From contig CACLMD010000002.1 of assembly GCA_902607945.1 (NCBI GenBank), positions 1 to 64,000 of the forward strand: a stretch of 64,000 nucleotides of DNA, read 5' to 3'. Of the stretch, positions 20,419-30,555 are shown one piece after another; position 1 is the stretch's first letter; every line of letters begins with the position of its first letter. The position numbers were made by a program, and so were the translations under genes. The notes under the pieces are model-generated. The model did no database searches. It had not been told where the DNA came from and saw only the letters and a list, made by a program, of their open reading frames with translations. Source of the DNA: an uncultured Pelagibacteraceae bacterium (lineage in GTDB: Bacteria; Pseudomonadota; Alphaproteobacteria; Pelagibacterales; Pelagibacteraceae).

Positions 20419-21647
20419 TTTCCACTCTTGAAAAAGAAATTACATTTAGATTTTTAAAAGCCAGAAAAAATGATGGTTTTTTAAATGTTATTTCAATTTT
20501 TTCATTCATAGGAATTAGTTTGGGTGTTGCCGTATTGATTATTGTAATGTCCGTAATGAATGGTTTTAGAACTGAACTAATAAATAAAATTGTAGGCTTT
20601 AATTCTCACATTACAGTTCAACCCTATGAACAGGCAATAAATATAAATAATGTAAAAAAAAGAAGCCTGGAATTGATTTCAAAAAATTTAATATTAAGCA
20701 ATTCAAGTGAAGCTATAATTATCAAAGAAAAAAGTTCAAAAGGTGTACTTTTGAGAGGTTATCTTGAAGATGATTTTTCAAAACTTGAATTAATCGATAA
20801 TAAAAATTTTGTTGGGGAAACTAAAAAATTAGAAAAAAACTTTATTTCTATTGGAAAAGAACTAAGTTTTAGCCTTGATTTAGAGGTAGGTGATAACATT
20901 TCAATTATGTCATCATCAGGTGTTGAAACGATAATAGGAAACTTACCAAAACAAAAAACTTTTACTGTAATATCAATCTTTGATAGCGGCCTAGCTGATT
21001 TTGATAATAATATAATTTTTTTAAATTTAGAGACACTTGAAGAATTTTCTAATTTATCCAAAAATGATCGAAATTTAGAAGTTTATCTAAAAAACCCTCA
21101 AAAAATTGAAAATCAAAAAAATATTGTACAAAAAATTTTTCCGATGGATTTAGTTTCATCATGGGCTGACATGAATAAATCGTTATTTTCAGCATTAAAA
21201 GTTGAAAGAAATGTCATGTTTATAATTTTATCTTTAATAATAATTGTAGCAGCATTTAATATAATTTCTGGTCTAACAATTTTAGTAAAAAACAAAACAA
21301 AAGACATTGCTATATTAAAATCAATTGGGGTTTTAAACAATTCAATTATTAAGATATTTTTTTTAATTGGAGTTATCATTGGTACATCAGCTACACTATT
21401 TGGAATTTTATTGGGTGTTACATTTTCAATTTATGTTGAGAGTATAAGAGAATTTATCAGTAACACCTTTGATATAACTTTGTTTCCTGAAGAAATTTAT
21501 TTTTTAAGCACTTTGCCATCTGAAATTAATTTAAGCTCAATTTTTTTAATTTCAATCTGTTCAATTTTTATAACAATTTTAGTCTCAATTTTCCCAGCAA
21601 TGAAAGCTGCAAAATTAGATCCAATTAAATCACTTAAATATGAATAA
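20415..21647 (+). CDS. lolC: Lipoprotein-releasing ABC transporter, permease (LolC/LolE family)
   Basis: Inner-membrane permease that, with LolD, extracts outer-membrane lipoproteins for LolA. The 410 residues start with the LolCE hallmark FRFLKARKNDGFLNVI and a first helix (about 24-47). A periplasmic domain (~50-260) follows, then three C-terminal FtsX-type helices with KDIAILKSIGV. The only sensible start is TTG at 20415, overlapping the proS stop. Only one LolC/E gene is present, so the permease is probably a homodimer, or its partner lies elsewhere. Confidence 0.92.
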   Translation: MISTLEKEITFRFLKARKNDGFLNVISIFSFIGISLGVAVLIIVMSVMNGFRTELINKIVGFNSHITVQPYEQAININNVKKRSLELISKNLILSNSSEAIIIKEKSSKGVLLRGYLEDDFSKLELIDNKNFVGETKKLEKNFISIGKELSFSLDLEVGDNISIMSSSGVETIIGNLPKQKTFTVISIFDSGLADFDNNIIFLNLETLEEFSNLSKNDRNLEVYLKNPQKIENQKNIVQKIFPMDLVSSWADMNKSLFSALKVERNVMFIILSLIIIVAAFNIISGLTILVKNKTKDIAILKSIGVLNNSIIKIFFLIGVIIGTSATLFGILLGVTFSIYVESIREFISNTFDITLFPEEIYFLSTLPSEINLSSIFLISICSIFITILVSIFPAMKAAKLDPIKSLKYE

Positions 21648-22323
21648 TTTTATAGAATTATCTAATCTGACAAAAACCTTTGTTGCTAAAAAAGATGTAA
21701 AAGTTTTAAAGCAAATAAATTTTAAATTTAAATTAGGTAAAATTTATTCATTAATGGGGCCATCTGGATCTGGAAAATCAACATTGCTAAATCTTATTTC
21801 TTTAATCGATAGACCTTCATCAGGTTTAATAAAATTTCAAAATCAACAAATTGATTTTAATAAAAATAAAGAAAATGATTTATTCAGGGCCAATAATATA
21901 GGTATTGTATATCAACAAGATAATTTATTGACTGATTTTACTGCTTTAGAAAACGTTTACCTTTCAAGCTTAGCCATAGGAATTAAAAAAGATGATGCTA
22001 AAAAAAAAGCGAAATATATTCTTAAAACTGTAGGTCTTTCACATAGGTTAGATCATTATCCAAATGAACTTTCTGGTGGTGAAAAACAAAGAGTCTCAAT
22101 TGCAAGGGCATTAATCAATGAACCAAAGATTATTCTTGCAGATGAACCAACAGGAAGTCTTGATAAAAAAACTTCTAAAGAAATATTTACTTTGTTAAAA
22201 AAACTGCGAAATTCAAAAAGATTAATAATATTTGCAACTCATAATAGATTTTTTGCTAATAAGTCTGATTGCTTATTGGAAATGGTAGATGGTAATATAA
22301 AATCTACTAATGTCCGAGTCTAA
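21640..22323 (+). CDS. lolD: Lipoprotein-releasing ABC transporter, ATPase LolD
   Basis: ATPase subunit for the lipoprotein-release complex (227 residues). Walker A is GPSGSGKST, the Q-loop YQQDNLL, the ABC signature LSGGEKQRVSIARAL and Walker B IILADEPTGSLD. The switch histidine is in ATHNRFF. It overlaps lolC by eight bases and dnaE by fourteen, so the pair lolC-lolD forms one unit. Confidence 0.94.
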   Translation: MNNFIELSNLTKTFVAKKDVKVLKQINFKFKLGKIYSLMGPSGSGKSTLLNLISLIDRPSSGLIKFQNQQIDFNKNKENDLFRANNIGIVYQQDNLLTDFTALENVYLSSLAIGIKKDDAKKKAKYILKTVGLSHRLDHYPNELSGGEKQRVSIARALINEPKIILADEPTGSLDKKTSKEIFTLLKKLRNSKRLIIFATHNRFFANKSDCLLEMVDGNIKSTNVRV

Positions 22324-25300
22324 TTTTAAAAATTTTAATCACTTAAAAACTCATACTCAATATTCAATTTGTGAAGGTGCTATTAAAATTGATGATCTAA
22401 AAGATAGAACTAAAGAATTAAGAATTAAGGCACTTGGAATATGTGATACATCAAATTTATGTGGAGCAGTAGAGTTTTCTGATAAATTATCTAAGGTTGG
22501 AACTCAACCTATCATCGGAACTCAAATTAATTTTAAATTTGAAGATACAATTGGTTTATTACCTTTATTTGCACTTGATGAAAATGGTTATAAAAAAATA
22601 ATTGAATTATCATCAAAATCTTATTTAGAAAATGATGAACTTTCAGATCCACATGTAGATATTAAAAATTTATTTGAATTAGACACTTCTGGTATTTCAA
22701 TTTTTTCAGGAACAATATTTGGTTTATTTGGTAAATTATATGATAAAGGTAAATTTTCAGAAATAACAAAGCTATACTCAAACCTTAATAAAATTTTTAA
22801 AGATAGGTTCTATTTAGAAATACAAAGACACAATGATCATAATGAAAAGGGTTTTGAAAAATTTAATCTCAATCAATCTAGTAATCTTAAAATACCACTA
22901 ATTGCTACTAATGAAGTTTTTTATTTAACAAAGGATATGCATGAGGCTCATGATGCTCTTATATGTATTGGTAACAAAACTTATATTAATGAAAAAAATA
23001 GAATTAAATATAGTTCAGAACATTATCTAAAAAACGATACTGAAATGACTGAATTGTTTGCTGATATTCCAGAAGCATTACAAAATAATTATAATTTTCC
23101 TTTAAGATGTAGTTTCAGACCATTATTTTCAAAACCAATTTTACCAAATATAAGTTCCACCAAGGATGGTAATGCTAGTGATATTATTAAAAAAGATTCT
23201 TTAAATGGTTTAAAAGAAAAATTTAACAAATTTTTTAATTTAAAATCGAATGAGATAGAAAATAATAAACAGTTTTTAATTTATAAAGATCGATTGGATC
23301 ATGAATTAGAAATTATTATCAAAATGGATTATTCTAGTTATTTTTTAATTGTTTCTGATTATATAAAATGGGCAAAAAATAATGATATACCTGTTGGACC
23401 AGGACGTGGATCGGGCGCAGGATCACTTGTTGCTTGGTGTTTGTCAATTACAGATGTAGATCCTATTAAATATAATTTGATATTTGAACGTTTTTTAAAT
23501 CCTGATAGGATTTCTATGCCTGATTTTGATATCGATTTTTGTGAAGAAAAAAGAGATTTAGTTTTTAAATATCTAACTCAGAAATACAAAAATAGTGTTG
23601 CTCATATAATTACATTTGGGAAATTAAAGGCAAGAATGGTTATTAGAGATGTAGGAAGAGTATTAGGTCTTGCTTATGGTTTTGTCGATAGTATATCAAA
23701 AATGATACCATTTGATCCTTCAAGACCTCAAACTTTATCAGAATGTATTGGAGGTGAACCAAGACTTCAGAAAATGATAAATGAGGACCCTAGAGTTAAA
23801 AAACTTACTGATCTTTCATTAAAACTAGAAGGTTTAAATAGAAATGTTGCAACACATGCAGCAGGTGTAGTTATTGCAGATAAAAAATTAACAGAAGTAG
23901 TTCCCTTATATAAAGATGCATCAGCAAATTTATTATTACCCTCAACACAATTTGATATGTACTCTGCTGAAAATGCAGGATTAGTAAAATTTGATTTTTT
24001 AGGTTTAAAAACTTTAACTGTGATTAATAACACTCAAAAATTAGTAAGAAAAAAGAATAAAGATTTTGATATAGAAAATATTAGCTTTGAAGATGAGAAG
24101 GTGTTTGAACTCATGTCCTCTGGTAAAACTGTTGGATTATTTCAAATTGAAAGTGCTGGGATGAGAGATGCACTTACTCATATGAAACCTAATCATATTG
24201 AAGATATTATTGCTTTAGTTGCTTTATATCGACCTGGCCCCATGAGCAACATTCCAATTTACAATGATTGTAAACATGGAAGAAAAACACCAGATTATTT
24301 ACATCCTTTGTTAGAAGATATTTTAAAACCAACCTATGGAGTAATTATTTATCAAGAACAAGTTATGCAAATAGCTCAAAAGTTGTCAGGTTTTACGGCT
24401 GGACAAGCAGATTTATTAAGAAGAGCAATGGGTAAAAAGAAAAGAGCAGAACTAGAGAAACAAAAACAGAATTTTATTGCTGGTGCTGTTAACAATGGAA
24501 TAAGCAAAGATGTTGCGGCCAGTATTTTTTTAAAAATTGAACCATTTGCAGAATATGGCTTCAATAAAAGTCATGCTGCTGCTTATGCAATTATATCTTA
24601 TCAAACAGCATTTTTAAAAACTTATTACCCTAAAGAATTTATTGCTGCCTCAATGACAATGGATATTTCAAATCAAAACAAATTAGGCGAATTTTATGAA
24701 GAACTGAAAAGACTTGATATTGAAATCATTAGACCAGATATAAATGAATGTTATGCCGATTTTAAAACAGAAAATAATAAATTTTATTATGCATTAGGTG
24801 GAATTAAAGCTGTTGGATTAGAGGCAATATCAAACATTGTTAAAGAGAGGGAAACAAATGGAAAATTTTTATCAATTAACGATTTTATTAAAAGAGTAAA
24901 TCCTAAAGATATTAATAAGTTACAGCTAGAAGGATTGGTTAAATCAGGAGCCTTTGATAAATTAAACAATAATAGACAATCTATATTTAATTCAATACCA
25001 AATATTATTACTAAATCTAAAAATGATTTTGATAATAAAGTAGCTAACCAAATTAATTTATTTGGTGATACAGATGAAAATGATCCAGATATAATTAATT
25101 ATATTAAAGATTGGGAGTTTGAAGAAAGGCTGTCAAAAGAATTTGAAGCTGTTGGTTTTTTTATATCAGATCACCCCCTTAATCAATTTAAAGAAATTTT
25201 TACAGATTACAAAATTATTGATTATCAAAAATTTTATTCTGACAATGAAATTAAAGAAAATAATATTGCAGCTACATTACTAAAAGTAATAGAAAGAAAA

Positions 25301-25729
25301 ACTGCCAAGGGCAATTCTTATGCAGTATTGAGATTAACTGATTTAAGTAATGTTTTTGAGTTATTTATTTTTTCTGATGTTCTAGAGTTAAATAGAAATA
25401 TTTTAAATGAGGGCTCATCATTAATATTGACTTTAACAAAAACTATTTCTTCAGATGAAGACAAAACAAAAAGAATTAACGTGCGTAAAATAGCATCATT
25501 AAAAGATTTGTTTAATGGCTCTATTAAAGAAATCACCTTAAACCTCACTTCAAAAGATCAACTTAAAGAAGTACAGAATTTCCTTCAGCAGAAGGGTGAA
25601 ACATTAGTTCATATTAATTTTTCAAATGATACAGAAACGCATAAATTTAAGCTCAAATCACCGAGAAATATTGATCGAAAATCTATAAATATTTTAAGAA
25701 ATAAGGAAATAAGCTTAAATATAGATTAA
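22310..25729 (+). CDS. dnaE: DNA polymerase III subunit alpha
   Basis: Catalytic subunit of the replicative polymerase (1139 residues). An N-terminal PHP domain begins HLKTHTQYS. The usual metal-binding HxH is degenerate (K in place of the first His), as in E. coli (R there), so proofreading is expected from a separate DnaQ. The palm has GPGRGSGAGSLVAW and the catalytic PDFDIDF (D405, D407). A third acidic site lies in the AGLVKFDFLGLKTL region. The HhH and OB-fold domains complete the C-terminus. The start overlaps lolD; a 129-base gap follows. Confidence 0.96.
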   Translation: MSESNFKNFNHLKTHTQYSICEGAIKIDDLKDRTKELRIKALGICDTSNLCGAVEFSDKLSKVGTQPIIGTQINFKFEDTIGLLPLFALDENGYKKIIELSSKSYLENDELSDPHVDIKNLFELDTSGISIFSGTIFGLFGKLYDKGKFSEITKLYSNLNKIFKDRFYLEIQRHNDHNEKGFEKFNLNQSSNLKIPLIATNEVFYLTKDMHEAHDALICIGNKTYINEKNRIKYSSEHYLKNDTEMTELFADIPEALQNNYNFPLRCSFRPLFSKPILPNISSTKDGNASDIIKKDSLNGLKEKFNKFFNLKSNEIENNKQFLIYKDRLDHELEIIIKMDYSSYFLIVSDYIKWAKNNDIPVGPGRGSGAGSLVAWCLSITDVDPIKYNLIFERFLNPDRISMPDFDIDFCEEKRDLVFKYLTQKYKNSVAHIITFGKLKARMVIRDVGRVLGLAYGFVDSISKMIPFDPSRPQTLSECIGGEPRLQKMINEDPRVKKLTDLSLKLEGLNRNVATHAAGVVIADKKLTEVVPLYKDASANLLLPSTQFDMYSAENAGLVKFDFLGLKTLTVINNTQKLVRKKNKDFDIENISFEDEKVFELMSSGKTVGLFQIESAGMRDALTHMKPNHIEDIIALVALYRPGPMSNIPIYNDCKHGRKTPDYLHPLLEDILKPTYGVIIYQEQVMQIAQKLSGFTAGQADLLRRAMGKKKRAELEKQKQNFIAGAVNNGISKDVAASIFLKIEPFAEYGFNKSHAAAYAIISYQTAFLKTYYPKEFIAASMTMDISNQNKLGEFYEELKRLDIEIIRPDINECYADFKTENNKFYYALGGIKAVGLEAISNIVKERETNGKFLSINDFIKRVNPKDINKLQLEGLVKSGAFDKLNNNRQSIFNSIPNIITKSKNDFDNKVANQINLFGDTDENDPDIINYIKDWEFEERLSKEFEAVGFFISDHPLNQFKEIFTDYKIIDYQKFYSDNEIKENNIAATLLKVIERKTAKGNSYAVLRLTDLSNVFELFIFSDVLELNRNILNEGSSLILTLTKTISSDEDKTKRINVRKIASLKDLFNGSIKEITLNLTSKDQLKEVQNFLQQKGETLVHINFSNDTETHKFKLKSPRNIDRKSINILRNKEISLNID

Positions 25730-25736
25730 ATTATCC

Positions 25737-25765
25737 TTGTTATATTTAAAAATTGTTAGTAAATA
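25737..25765 (+). promoter_or_regulatory. Weak candidate promoter for rpsB
   Basis: TTGTTA at 25737-25742 and TAAATA at 25760-25765 are spaced by 17 bases in the gap after dnaE. Transcription from here would begin near 25772 and include the whole structured rpsB leader. The -10 match is poor, so this is only a suggestion. Confidence 0.25.
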
Positions 25766-25787
25766 GCTGAATAAATTAACAAATACG

Positions 25788-25858
25788 CACACAGTTTTTG
25801 GTTTTATACCTCCTGTCCTTTAATGGTAATTACTGTGGTGGCTTAACAGGGAATAAAT
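25788..25858 (+). promoter_or_regulatory. rpsB mRNA leader with candidate pseudoknot (S2 autoregulation)
   Basis: This stretch is visibly richer in G and C than its surroundings. CACAGT (25790-25795) can pair with ACTGTG (25832-25837). CCTGT (25812-25816), inside that loop, can pair with ACAGG (25846-25850) outside it, giving an H-type pseudoknot. The second stem contains part of the Shine-Dalgarno AGGGA (25848-25852), so folding would block ribosome entry. A structured leader before the S2 gene has been reported for Ca. Pelagibacter ubique by comparative genomics. The exact pairing here is my own reading. Confidence 0.7.
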
Positions 25859-26668
25859 ATGAAAATACCTAACGTTACAATCCAACAATTATTAGAAGCA
25901 GGTGTTCATTTAGGACACAAAACATTGAGATGGAATCCAAAAATGAAGAAGTATATTTTTGGGAAAAGAGATTCAATACACATTATTGATCTAACTCAAA
26001 CTTTAGAATTAACAAAGATTGCACTTCAAAAGATATATGAAACGATTTCAAATAATGGAAAGATACTTTTTGTTTCAACAAAAAAACAAGCTTCAGAAGC
26101 AATAGCAGATGTTGCAAAAGAAACAGATCAATATTTTGTAAATTATAGATGGTTAGGTGGAATGCTAACTAATTGGGGAACAATCTCGGGCTCAATAAAA
26201 AAAATGAAAAAATATGAAGCCGATCTAGTTGCTGAAAATAGAGGTTTTACTAAAAAAGAACTTTTAAAGATGAGTGTAAAAAAAGATAAATTACAAAGAT
26301 CTTTGGGAGGTATTTCAGATATGAAAAAAACCCCTGATTTAGTTTTTATTATTGACACTAATTATGAGTCACTAGCAATTCAAGAGTCTGTAAAATTAGG
26401 AATACCAATTATTGCAATTTTAGACAGCAATTCTAATCCAGATGGAATTGATTTTCCAATACCAGGAAATGACGATGCTAGAAGAGCAATTGATCTTTAT
26501 TGTAACTTAATCAAAGAAACAATAAATTCTGCAAAAAAATCAACACCTAAAGAAAATAAAAAAATAGAAAATAAAAATGAGATAAAATCTGACAAAACTA
26601 TCCAAGAACTTGATAGAGAAAAGTTGGACAATAAGTTTTCTAAAGAAAAAAAAGAGGTTTTAAATTAA
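25859..26668 (+). CDS. rpsB: 30S ribosomal protein S2
   Basis: Ribosomal protein of the small subunit head/body junction. The 269 residues begin with the typical [19 protein letters not shown]. They also hold [12 protein letters not shown] and [29 protein letters not shown] blocks. After residue ~225 comes a Lys/Glu/Asn-rich tail of about 40 residues that is not part of the core fold. ATG at 25859 has a Shine-Dalgarno AGGGA six bases upstream, unusual for this window where most starts lack a clear one. The tsf start overlaps the stop by one base. Confidence 0.97.
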   Translation: MKIPNVTIQQLLEAGVHLGHKTLRWNPKMKKYIFGKRDSIHIIDLTQTLELTKIALQKIYETISNNGKILFVSTKKQASEAIADVAKETDQYFVNYRWLGGMLTNWGTISGSIKKMKKYEADLVAENRGFTKKELLKMSVKKDKLQRSLGGISDMKKTPDLVFIIDTNYESLAIQESVKLGIPIIAILDSNSNPDGIDFPIPGNDDARRAIDLYCNLIKETINSAKKSTPKENKKIENKNEIKSDKTIQELDREKLDNKFSKEKKEVLN

Positions 26669-27519
26669 TGAGTGATATTGAGAAAGTGAAAAAATTAAGA
26701 GAAGCAACAGGTGCAGGTTTTAAGGATTGTAATCAAGCTATTAAAGAATCAAATGGAGATTTAGATAAAGCAGTTGAAATTTTAAGAATAAAAGGAATAT
26801 CAAAAGCTTCAAAAAAAATGTCTAGAGATGCTAAAGAAGGTGTTGTCGCTGTAAGTGGAGATGATAAGAAAATTTCATTGATAGAAGTTAATTGTGAAAC
26901 AGATTTTGTTGCAAAAAATGATGATTTTATAAGCTTTGTTAAAGAATTAAGCATTTTAAATAATAATGTTAACTCAAACACAGAAGATTTAAAAAAATCA
27001 AATATGTCTAATGGTCAAACTGTAGATGACAATCTTGTGGCTTTAATTGCTAAAATTGGGGAAAAAATTACTATTGGTAAAACAAAAACAATTGCTAATG
27101 AGGGAACAGTTAATTCAAAATATTTACACACTGTTGTTAAAGATAATTTAGCAAAATTAGCTGTTGCAGTTTCATTAGAGACTAAAGAGAACTCAGATGC
27201 TGTTAAGACCTTTGGCAAACAACTCTCAATGCACATAGCTGCATCAAATCCTTTAGCTTTAGATCAAAACTCAATTGATCAATCTGTTATTGATAAAGAA
27301 CAAGAATTAGTGGCTGAAGAGTTAAAAAACTCTGGTAAACCTGAGGAAATAACAAAAAAAATAAGTTTAGGTAAAATGAATAAATTCAAAGAAGAAAATG
27401 CTCTATTAACACAAGCGTGGGTTATGGAACCAAAAAAAAAAGTTCAAGATATTTTAAAAGAACTCTCTATTTCTGATTTAAAGATTAAAGAATTTGTAAG
27501 ATTTAAAGTAGGTGAATAA
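26668..27519 (+). CDS. tsf: Elongation factor Ts
   Basis: Guanine nucleotide exchange factor for EF-Tu (283 residues). The N-terminal UBA-like domain has [13 protein letters not shown] (the conserved TGAG motif). The core includes the [10 protein letters not shown] segment that inserts into EF-Tu. The C-terminal coiled-coil and dimerisation region are present. Adjacent frr begins right after the stop with no pyrH between, unlike the common rpsB-tsf-pyrH-frr order. Confidence 0.96.
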   Translation: MSDIEKVKKLREATGAGFKDCNQAIKESNGDLDKAVEILRIKGISKASKKMSRDAKEGVVAVSGDDKKISLIEVNCETDFVAKNDDFISFVKELSILNNNVNSNTEDLKKSNMSNGQTVDDNLVALIAKIGEKITIGKTKTIANEGTVNSKYLHTVVKDNLAKLAVAVSLETKENSDAVKTFGKQLSMHIAASNPLALDQNSIDQSVIDKEQELVAEELKNSGKPEEITKKISLGKMNKFKEENALLTQAWVMEPKKKVQDILKELSISDLKIKEFVRFKVGE

Positions 27520-28071
27520 ATGTTTGATGATAAATCATACAGTCTTAAAATGGATAAAACTATTGAGGTTTTTACAAAAGAACTATCATCTTTAAGAACA
27601 GGCAGGGCAAATGCTGCAATGTTAGATTTAGTAAAAGTTGACGTTTATGGGCAACAAATGCCAATTAATCAAGTCGGCAGCATCACCACACCAGAATCAA
27701 GAATGATAAATATTCAGGTATGGGATCAAAACAATGTATCTTTAGTAGACGCAGCAATAAAAAAGTCTGAACTTGGATTAAATCCTCAGATTGATGGTCA
27801 GCTTATAAGATTACCAATTCCGGAGCTTAATGAAGAGAGAAGAATGGAAATTAAAAAAATGATTAATACAATGGGTGAAAAATGTAAAGTTTCAATAAGA
27901 AACATAAGAAGAGATGCTAACGAAGAGTTAAAAAAACTTCTTAAATCAAAAGAGATTAGTGAAGATGAAGAAAAATCTTTTGAAAAAAAAGTCCAAACAA
28001 TTACTGATAAACATATTTCTATTGTAGATGAAAAAGTTTTGTCTAAAGAAAAAGAAATAATGACAATATGA
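27520..28071 (+). CDS. frr: Ribosome recycling factor
   Basis: Splits post-termination ribosomes with EF-G. The 183 residues show the family signature LRTGRANAAMLDLVKVDVYG and the C-terminal helices with RRDANEELKKLLKSKEISED. Length is standard. ATG directly follows the tsf stop, and the stop overlaps the uppS ATG by four bases. Confidence 0.96.
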   Translation: MFDDKSYSLKMDKTIEVFTKELSSLRTGRANAAMLDLVKVDVYGQQMPINQVGSITTPESRMINIQVWDQNNVSLVDAAIKKSELGLNPQIDGQLIRLPIPELNEERRMEIKKMINTMGEKCKVSIRNIRRDANEELKKLLKSKEISEDEEKSFEKKVQTITDKHISIVDEKVLSKEKEIMTI

Positions 28072-28742
28072 ACCCACTAACTCATGTAGCCATTATAATG
28101 GATGGTAATGGTAGATGGGGCTTAAAGTATAAAAATTCAAGAAATGCAGGTCACAAAGCTGGATTAATTACTGTAGAAAAAATTATAAAAGAGTCAATTA
28201 AAAATAAAATACAATTTCTCACATTGTATGCATTTTCAACAGAAAATTGGAAAAGACCAAAAAAAGAAGTAAAGTTTTTATTTAGTTTATTAGAAAATTT
28301 CCTTAAAGATAAAATTGATGATCTTAATAAACAAAAAATTAAATTAAAAATAATTGGTAAAAAGAATTTTTCATTAAATTTAAATAAACTTTTAATAATA
28401 TCTGAAAAAAAAACATCTAAAAATAAAAGACTACAAATTAATTTGGCTTTAAATTACGGTTCTAAAGCAGAATTAATTAATGCATTTAAAGAATTAAAAA
28501 AAAATAAAGAAACAATTAACGAAAAAAATATAAGAAAATATTTACAAACAAAAAATATACCTGATCCAGATATATTGATTAGGACAGGTAATACCAAAAG
28601 ATTAAGTAACTTTTTATTATGGCAGGCAGCTTATTCAGAGATTTTTTTTGAAAAAAAATTATGGCCTGATTTTAATGAAAAAAACTATAATAAAATAATT
28701 AAAAATTATAAGAATATTAAAAGAAATTTTGGAAATATTTAA
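28068..28742 (+). CDS. uppS: Undecaprenyl diphosphate synthase (cis-prenyltransferase)
   Basis: Makes the C55 lipid carrier for cell-wall and LPS precursors from farnesyl and isopentenyl diphosphate. The 224 residues contain the catalytic IIMDGNGRWG (aspartate and the P-loop-like region), AFSTENWKRP and the C-terminal DILIRTGNTKRLSNFL with AAYSEIFF. It is slightly shorter than the E. coli enzyme. It overlaps frr and cdsA by a few bases. Confidence 0.95.
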   Translation: MNPLTHVAIIMDGNGRWGLKYKNSRNAGHKAGLITVEKIIKESIKNKIQFLTLYAFSTENWKRPKKEVKFLFSLLENFLKDKIDDLNKQKIKLKIIGKKNFSLNLNKLLIISEKKTSKNKRLQINLALNYGSKAELINAFKELKKNKETINEKNIRKYLQTKNIPDPDILIRTGNTKRLSNFLLWQAAYSEIFFEKKLWPDFNEKNYNKIIKNYKNIKRNFGNI

Positions 28743-29380
28743 TGAATAAAGAACTTCAAAAAAGAATATTAAGTTCGCTTATACTTATTCCAATAGCTCT
28801 TTTTTTTATAATTAAAGGTTCTACTTTTTTTATTTTATTTTTACTTATACTTTTTTTAATCTCCTCTTCAGAATGGTTAAATATGACCAAAAAATTAGAG
28901 CTTAAATTATTAGGAATATTTTTTTTAATATTTTCTTTTTACTCAACATTTTACATTAGAGAAGCTGGTTTAATGTCTTTTTTATTAGTTATGATAATTT
29001 GTATTACAACTGATTTAGGGGGTTATATTTTTGGAAAATTATTTAAGGGTCCAAAATTAATTAAAATTAGTCCTAACAAAACTTATTCAGGAATGTTGGG
29101 TAGTTTTTTATTATCAATTGTTGCATCATACTTATTTGCAACCATGTATGATCTAATATCAACTTTCAATAATATTTATATAGGAAATTTTGAATTTATC
29201 ATTTTGATCTTTATAATTTCTAGTATAAGCCAGATTGGAGATTTAATAATTTCTTATTTTAAAAGAATTTCCAAAATTAAAAACACTGGAAAAATTTTCC
29301 CTGGTCACGGTGGTATGTTAGATAGAATTGATGGAATGATTTTTGTCTTTCCTAGTTTATATTTACTGGATAAATTTTAA
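28742..29380 (+). CDS. cdsA: Phosphatidate cytidylyltransferase
   Basis: Integral-membrane enzyme forming CDP-diacylglycerol from phosphatidate and CTP. At 212 residues it is shorter than the usual ~270, apparently lacking some N-terminal helices. The catalytic C-terminal half is complete: DLGGYIFGKLFKGPK, SPNKTYSGMLGS, and the signature FPGHGGMLDRIDGM. The neighbours uppS and dxr are the usual ones for this gene. Confidence 0.93.
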   Translation: MNKELQKRILSSLILIPIALFFIIKGSTFFILFLLILFLISSSEWLNMTKKLELKLLGIFFLIFSFYSTFYIREAGLMSFLLVMIICITTDLGGYIFGKLFKGPKLIKISPNKTYSGMLGSFLLSIVASYLFATMYDLISTFNNIYIGNFEFIILIFIISSISQIGDLIISYFKRISKIKNTGKIFPGHGGMLDRIDGMIFVFPSLYLLDKF

Positions 29381-30544
29381 ATGAAAAAAAAGATTGCAAT
29401 TTTAGGTTCAACCGGTTCAATCGGTGAAAATACTTTAAGGATTATTAAAAAAGATAGAAAAAATTTTAAGATTAATTTACTTACAACAAATAAAAATATT
29501 AATAAAATTCTTAAACAAGCAAAGGAATTTAAAGTTAAAAATATTATAATTTCAGATCTGAATGCTTATAGAAAAGCTAAAATTCGATTTAAAAGATCAA
29601 GCATTAATATTTACAATAATTTTGATTATTTGAATAAAATCATAAAAACCAAAAATGATTTAGTAATGAGTGCAATCACAGGTTTAAATGGTCTAACTCC
29701 AACATTAAAATCAATCAAATATACAAAAAAAATTTTAATTGCTAACAAAGAATCAATAATTTGTGGATGGAATTTAATCAAAAAAGAATTAAAAAAAAAT
29801 AAAACAAATTTTGTACCAGTAGATTCTGAACATTTTTCAATTTGGACACTTTTACAAAATTACAACCCAGATAATATTGAAAAAATTTATATCACAGCAT
29901 CTGGAGGTCCATTTTTAAAATTACCTAAAAAACAATTTTCTAAAATTTCAGTTAAAAAAGCTCTCACTCATCCTAACTGGAAAATGGGAAAAAAAATAAC
30001 TATAGACTCAGCAACATTAATGAATAAAGTTTTTGAGGTTATTGAAGCAAAAAATATTTTTGATTTAGAATATAATAAAATTTCTATTTTAACACATCCT
30101 AAGTCTTATTTACATGCAATTACTAAATTTAAGAATGGTTTAACAAAATTACTTTTGCATGATTCTGATATGAAAATACCAATTTATAATTCTATTTATT
30201 CTTCAAACCCAAAGCCATTAAAAACACATACTTTAGATTTAAAAATTTTGAATAATTTAGAACTTAGAGAAGTTGATACAAAAAAATTTCCTTTAGTTAA
30301 ATTACTAAATAAACTTCCTAATGAGTCATCATTATTTGAAACAATCTTGATAACTATAAATGATTATCTAGTTTTTAAATTTTTAGAAAAGAAAATTAAC
30401 TTTCAAGAGTTAATCAAATTAATCAACAGAATTTCAAATTTTAAAGAATTCCAAAAATTTAAGAAAATTAAGCCTCAAAATATAGGCGATATCTACGAAC
30501 TTAGAGATTATGTAAGTTTAAAATTAGATAGTTTAGGTATATAA
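29381..30544 (+). CDS. dxr: 1-deoxy-D-xylulose 5-phosphate reductoisomerase
   Basis: Second step of the MEP isoprenoid pathway, converting DXP to MEP with NADPH. The 387 residues have the nucleotide-binding ILGSTGSIGENTL, the NKESIICGW motif, PVDSEHFSIW and TASGGPF (active-site and metal residues), and HPNWKMGKKITIDSATLMNK. It begins directly after cdsA. In most relatives rseP follows; here bamA comes after only 11 bases. Confidence 0.96.
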   Translation: MKKKIAILGSTGSIGENTLRIIKKDRKNFKINLLTTNKNINKILKQAKEFKVKNIIISDLNAYRKAKIRFKRSSINIYNNFDYLNKIIKTKNDLVMSAITGLNGLTPTLKSIKYTKKILIANKESIICGWNLIKKELKKNKTNFVPVDSEHFSIWTLLQNYNPDNIEKIYITASGGPFLKLPKKQFSKISVKKALTHPNWKMGKKITIDSATLMNKVFEVIEAKNIFDLEYNKISILTHPKSYLHAITKFKNGLTKLLLHDSDMKIPIYNSIYSSNPKPLKTHTLDLKILNNLELREVDTKKFPLVKLLNKLPNESSLFETILITINDYLVFKFLEKKINFQELIKLINRISNFKEFQKFKKIKPQNIGDIYELRDYVSLKLDSLGI

Positions 30545-30555
30545 ATCAATACTTT

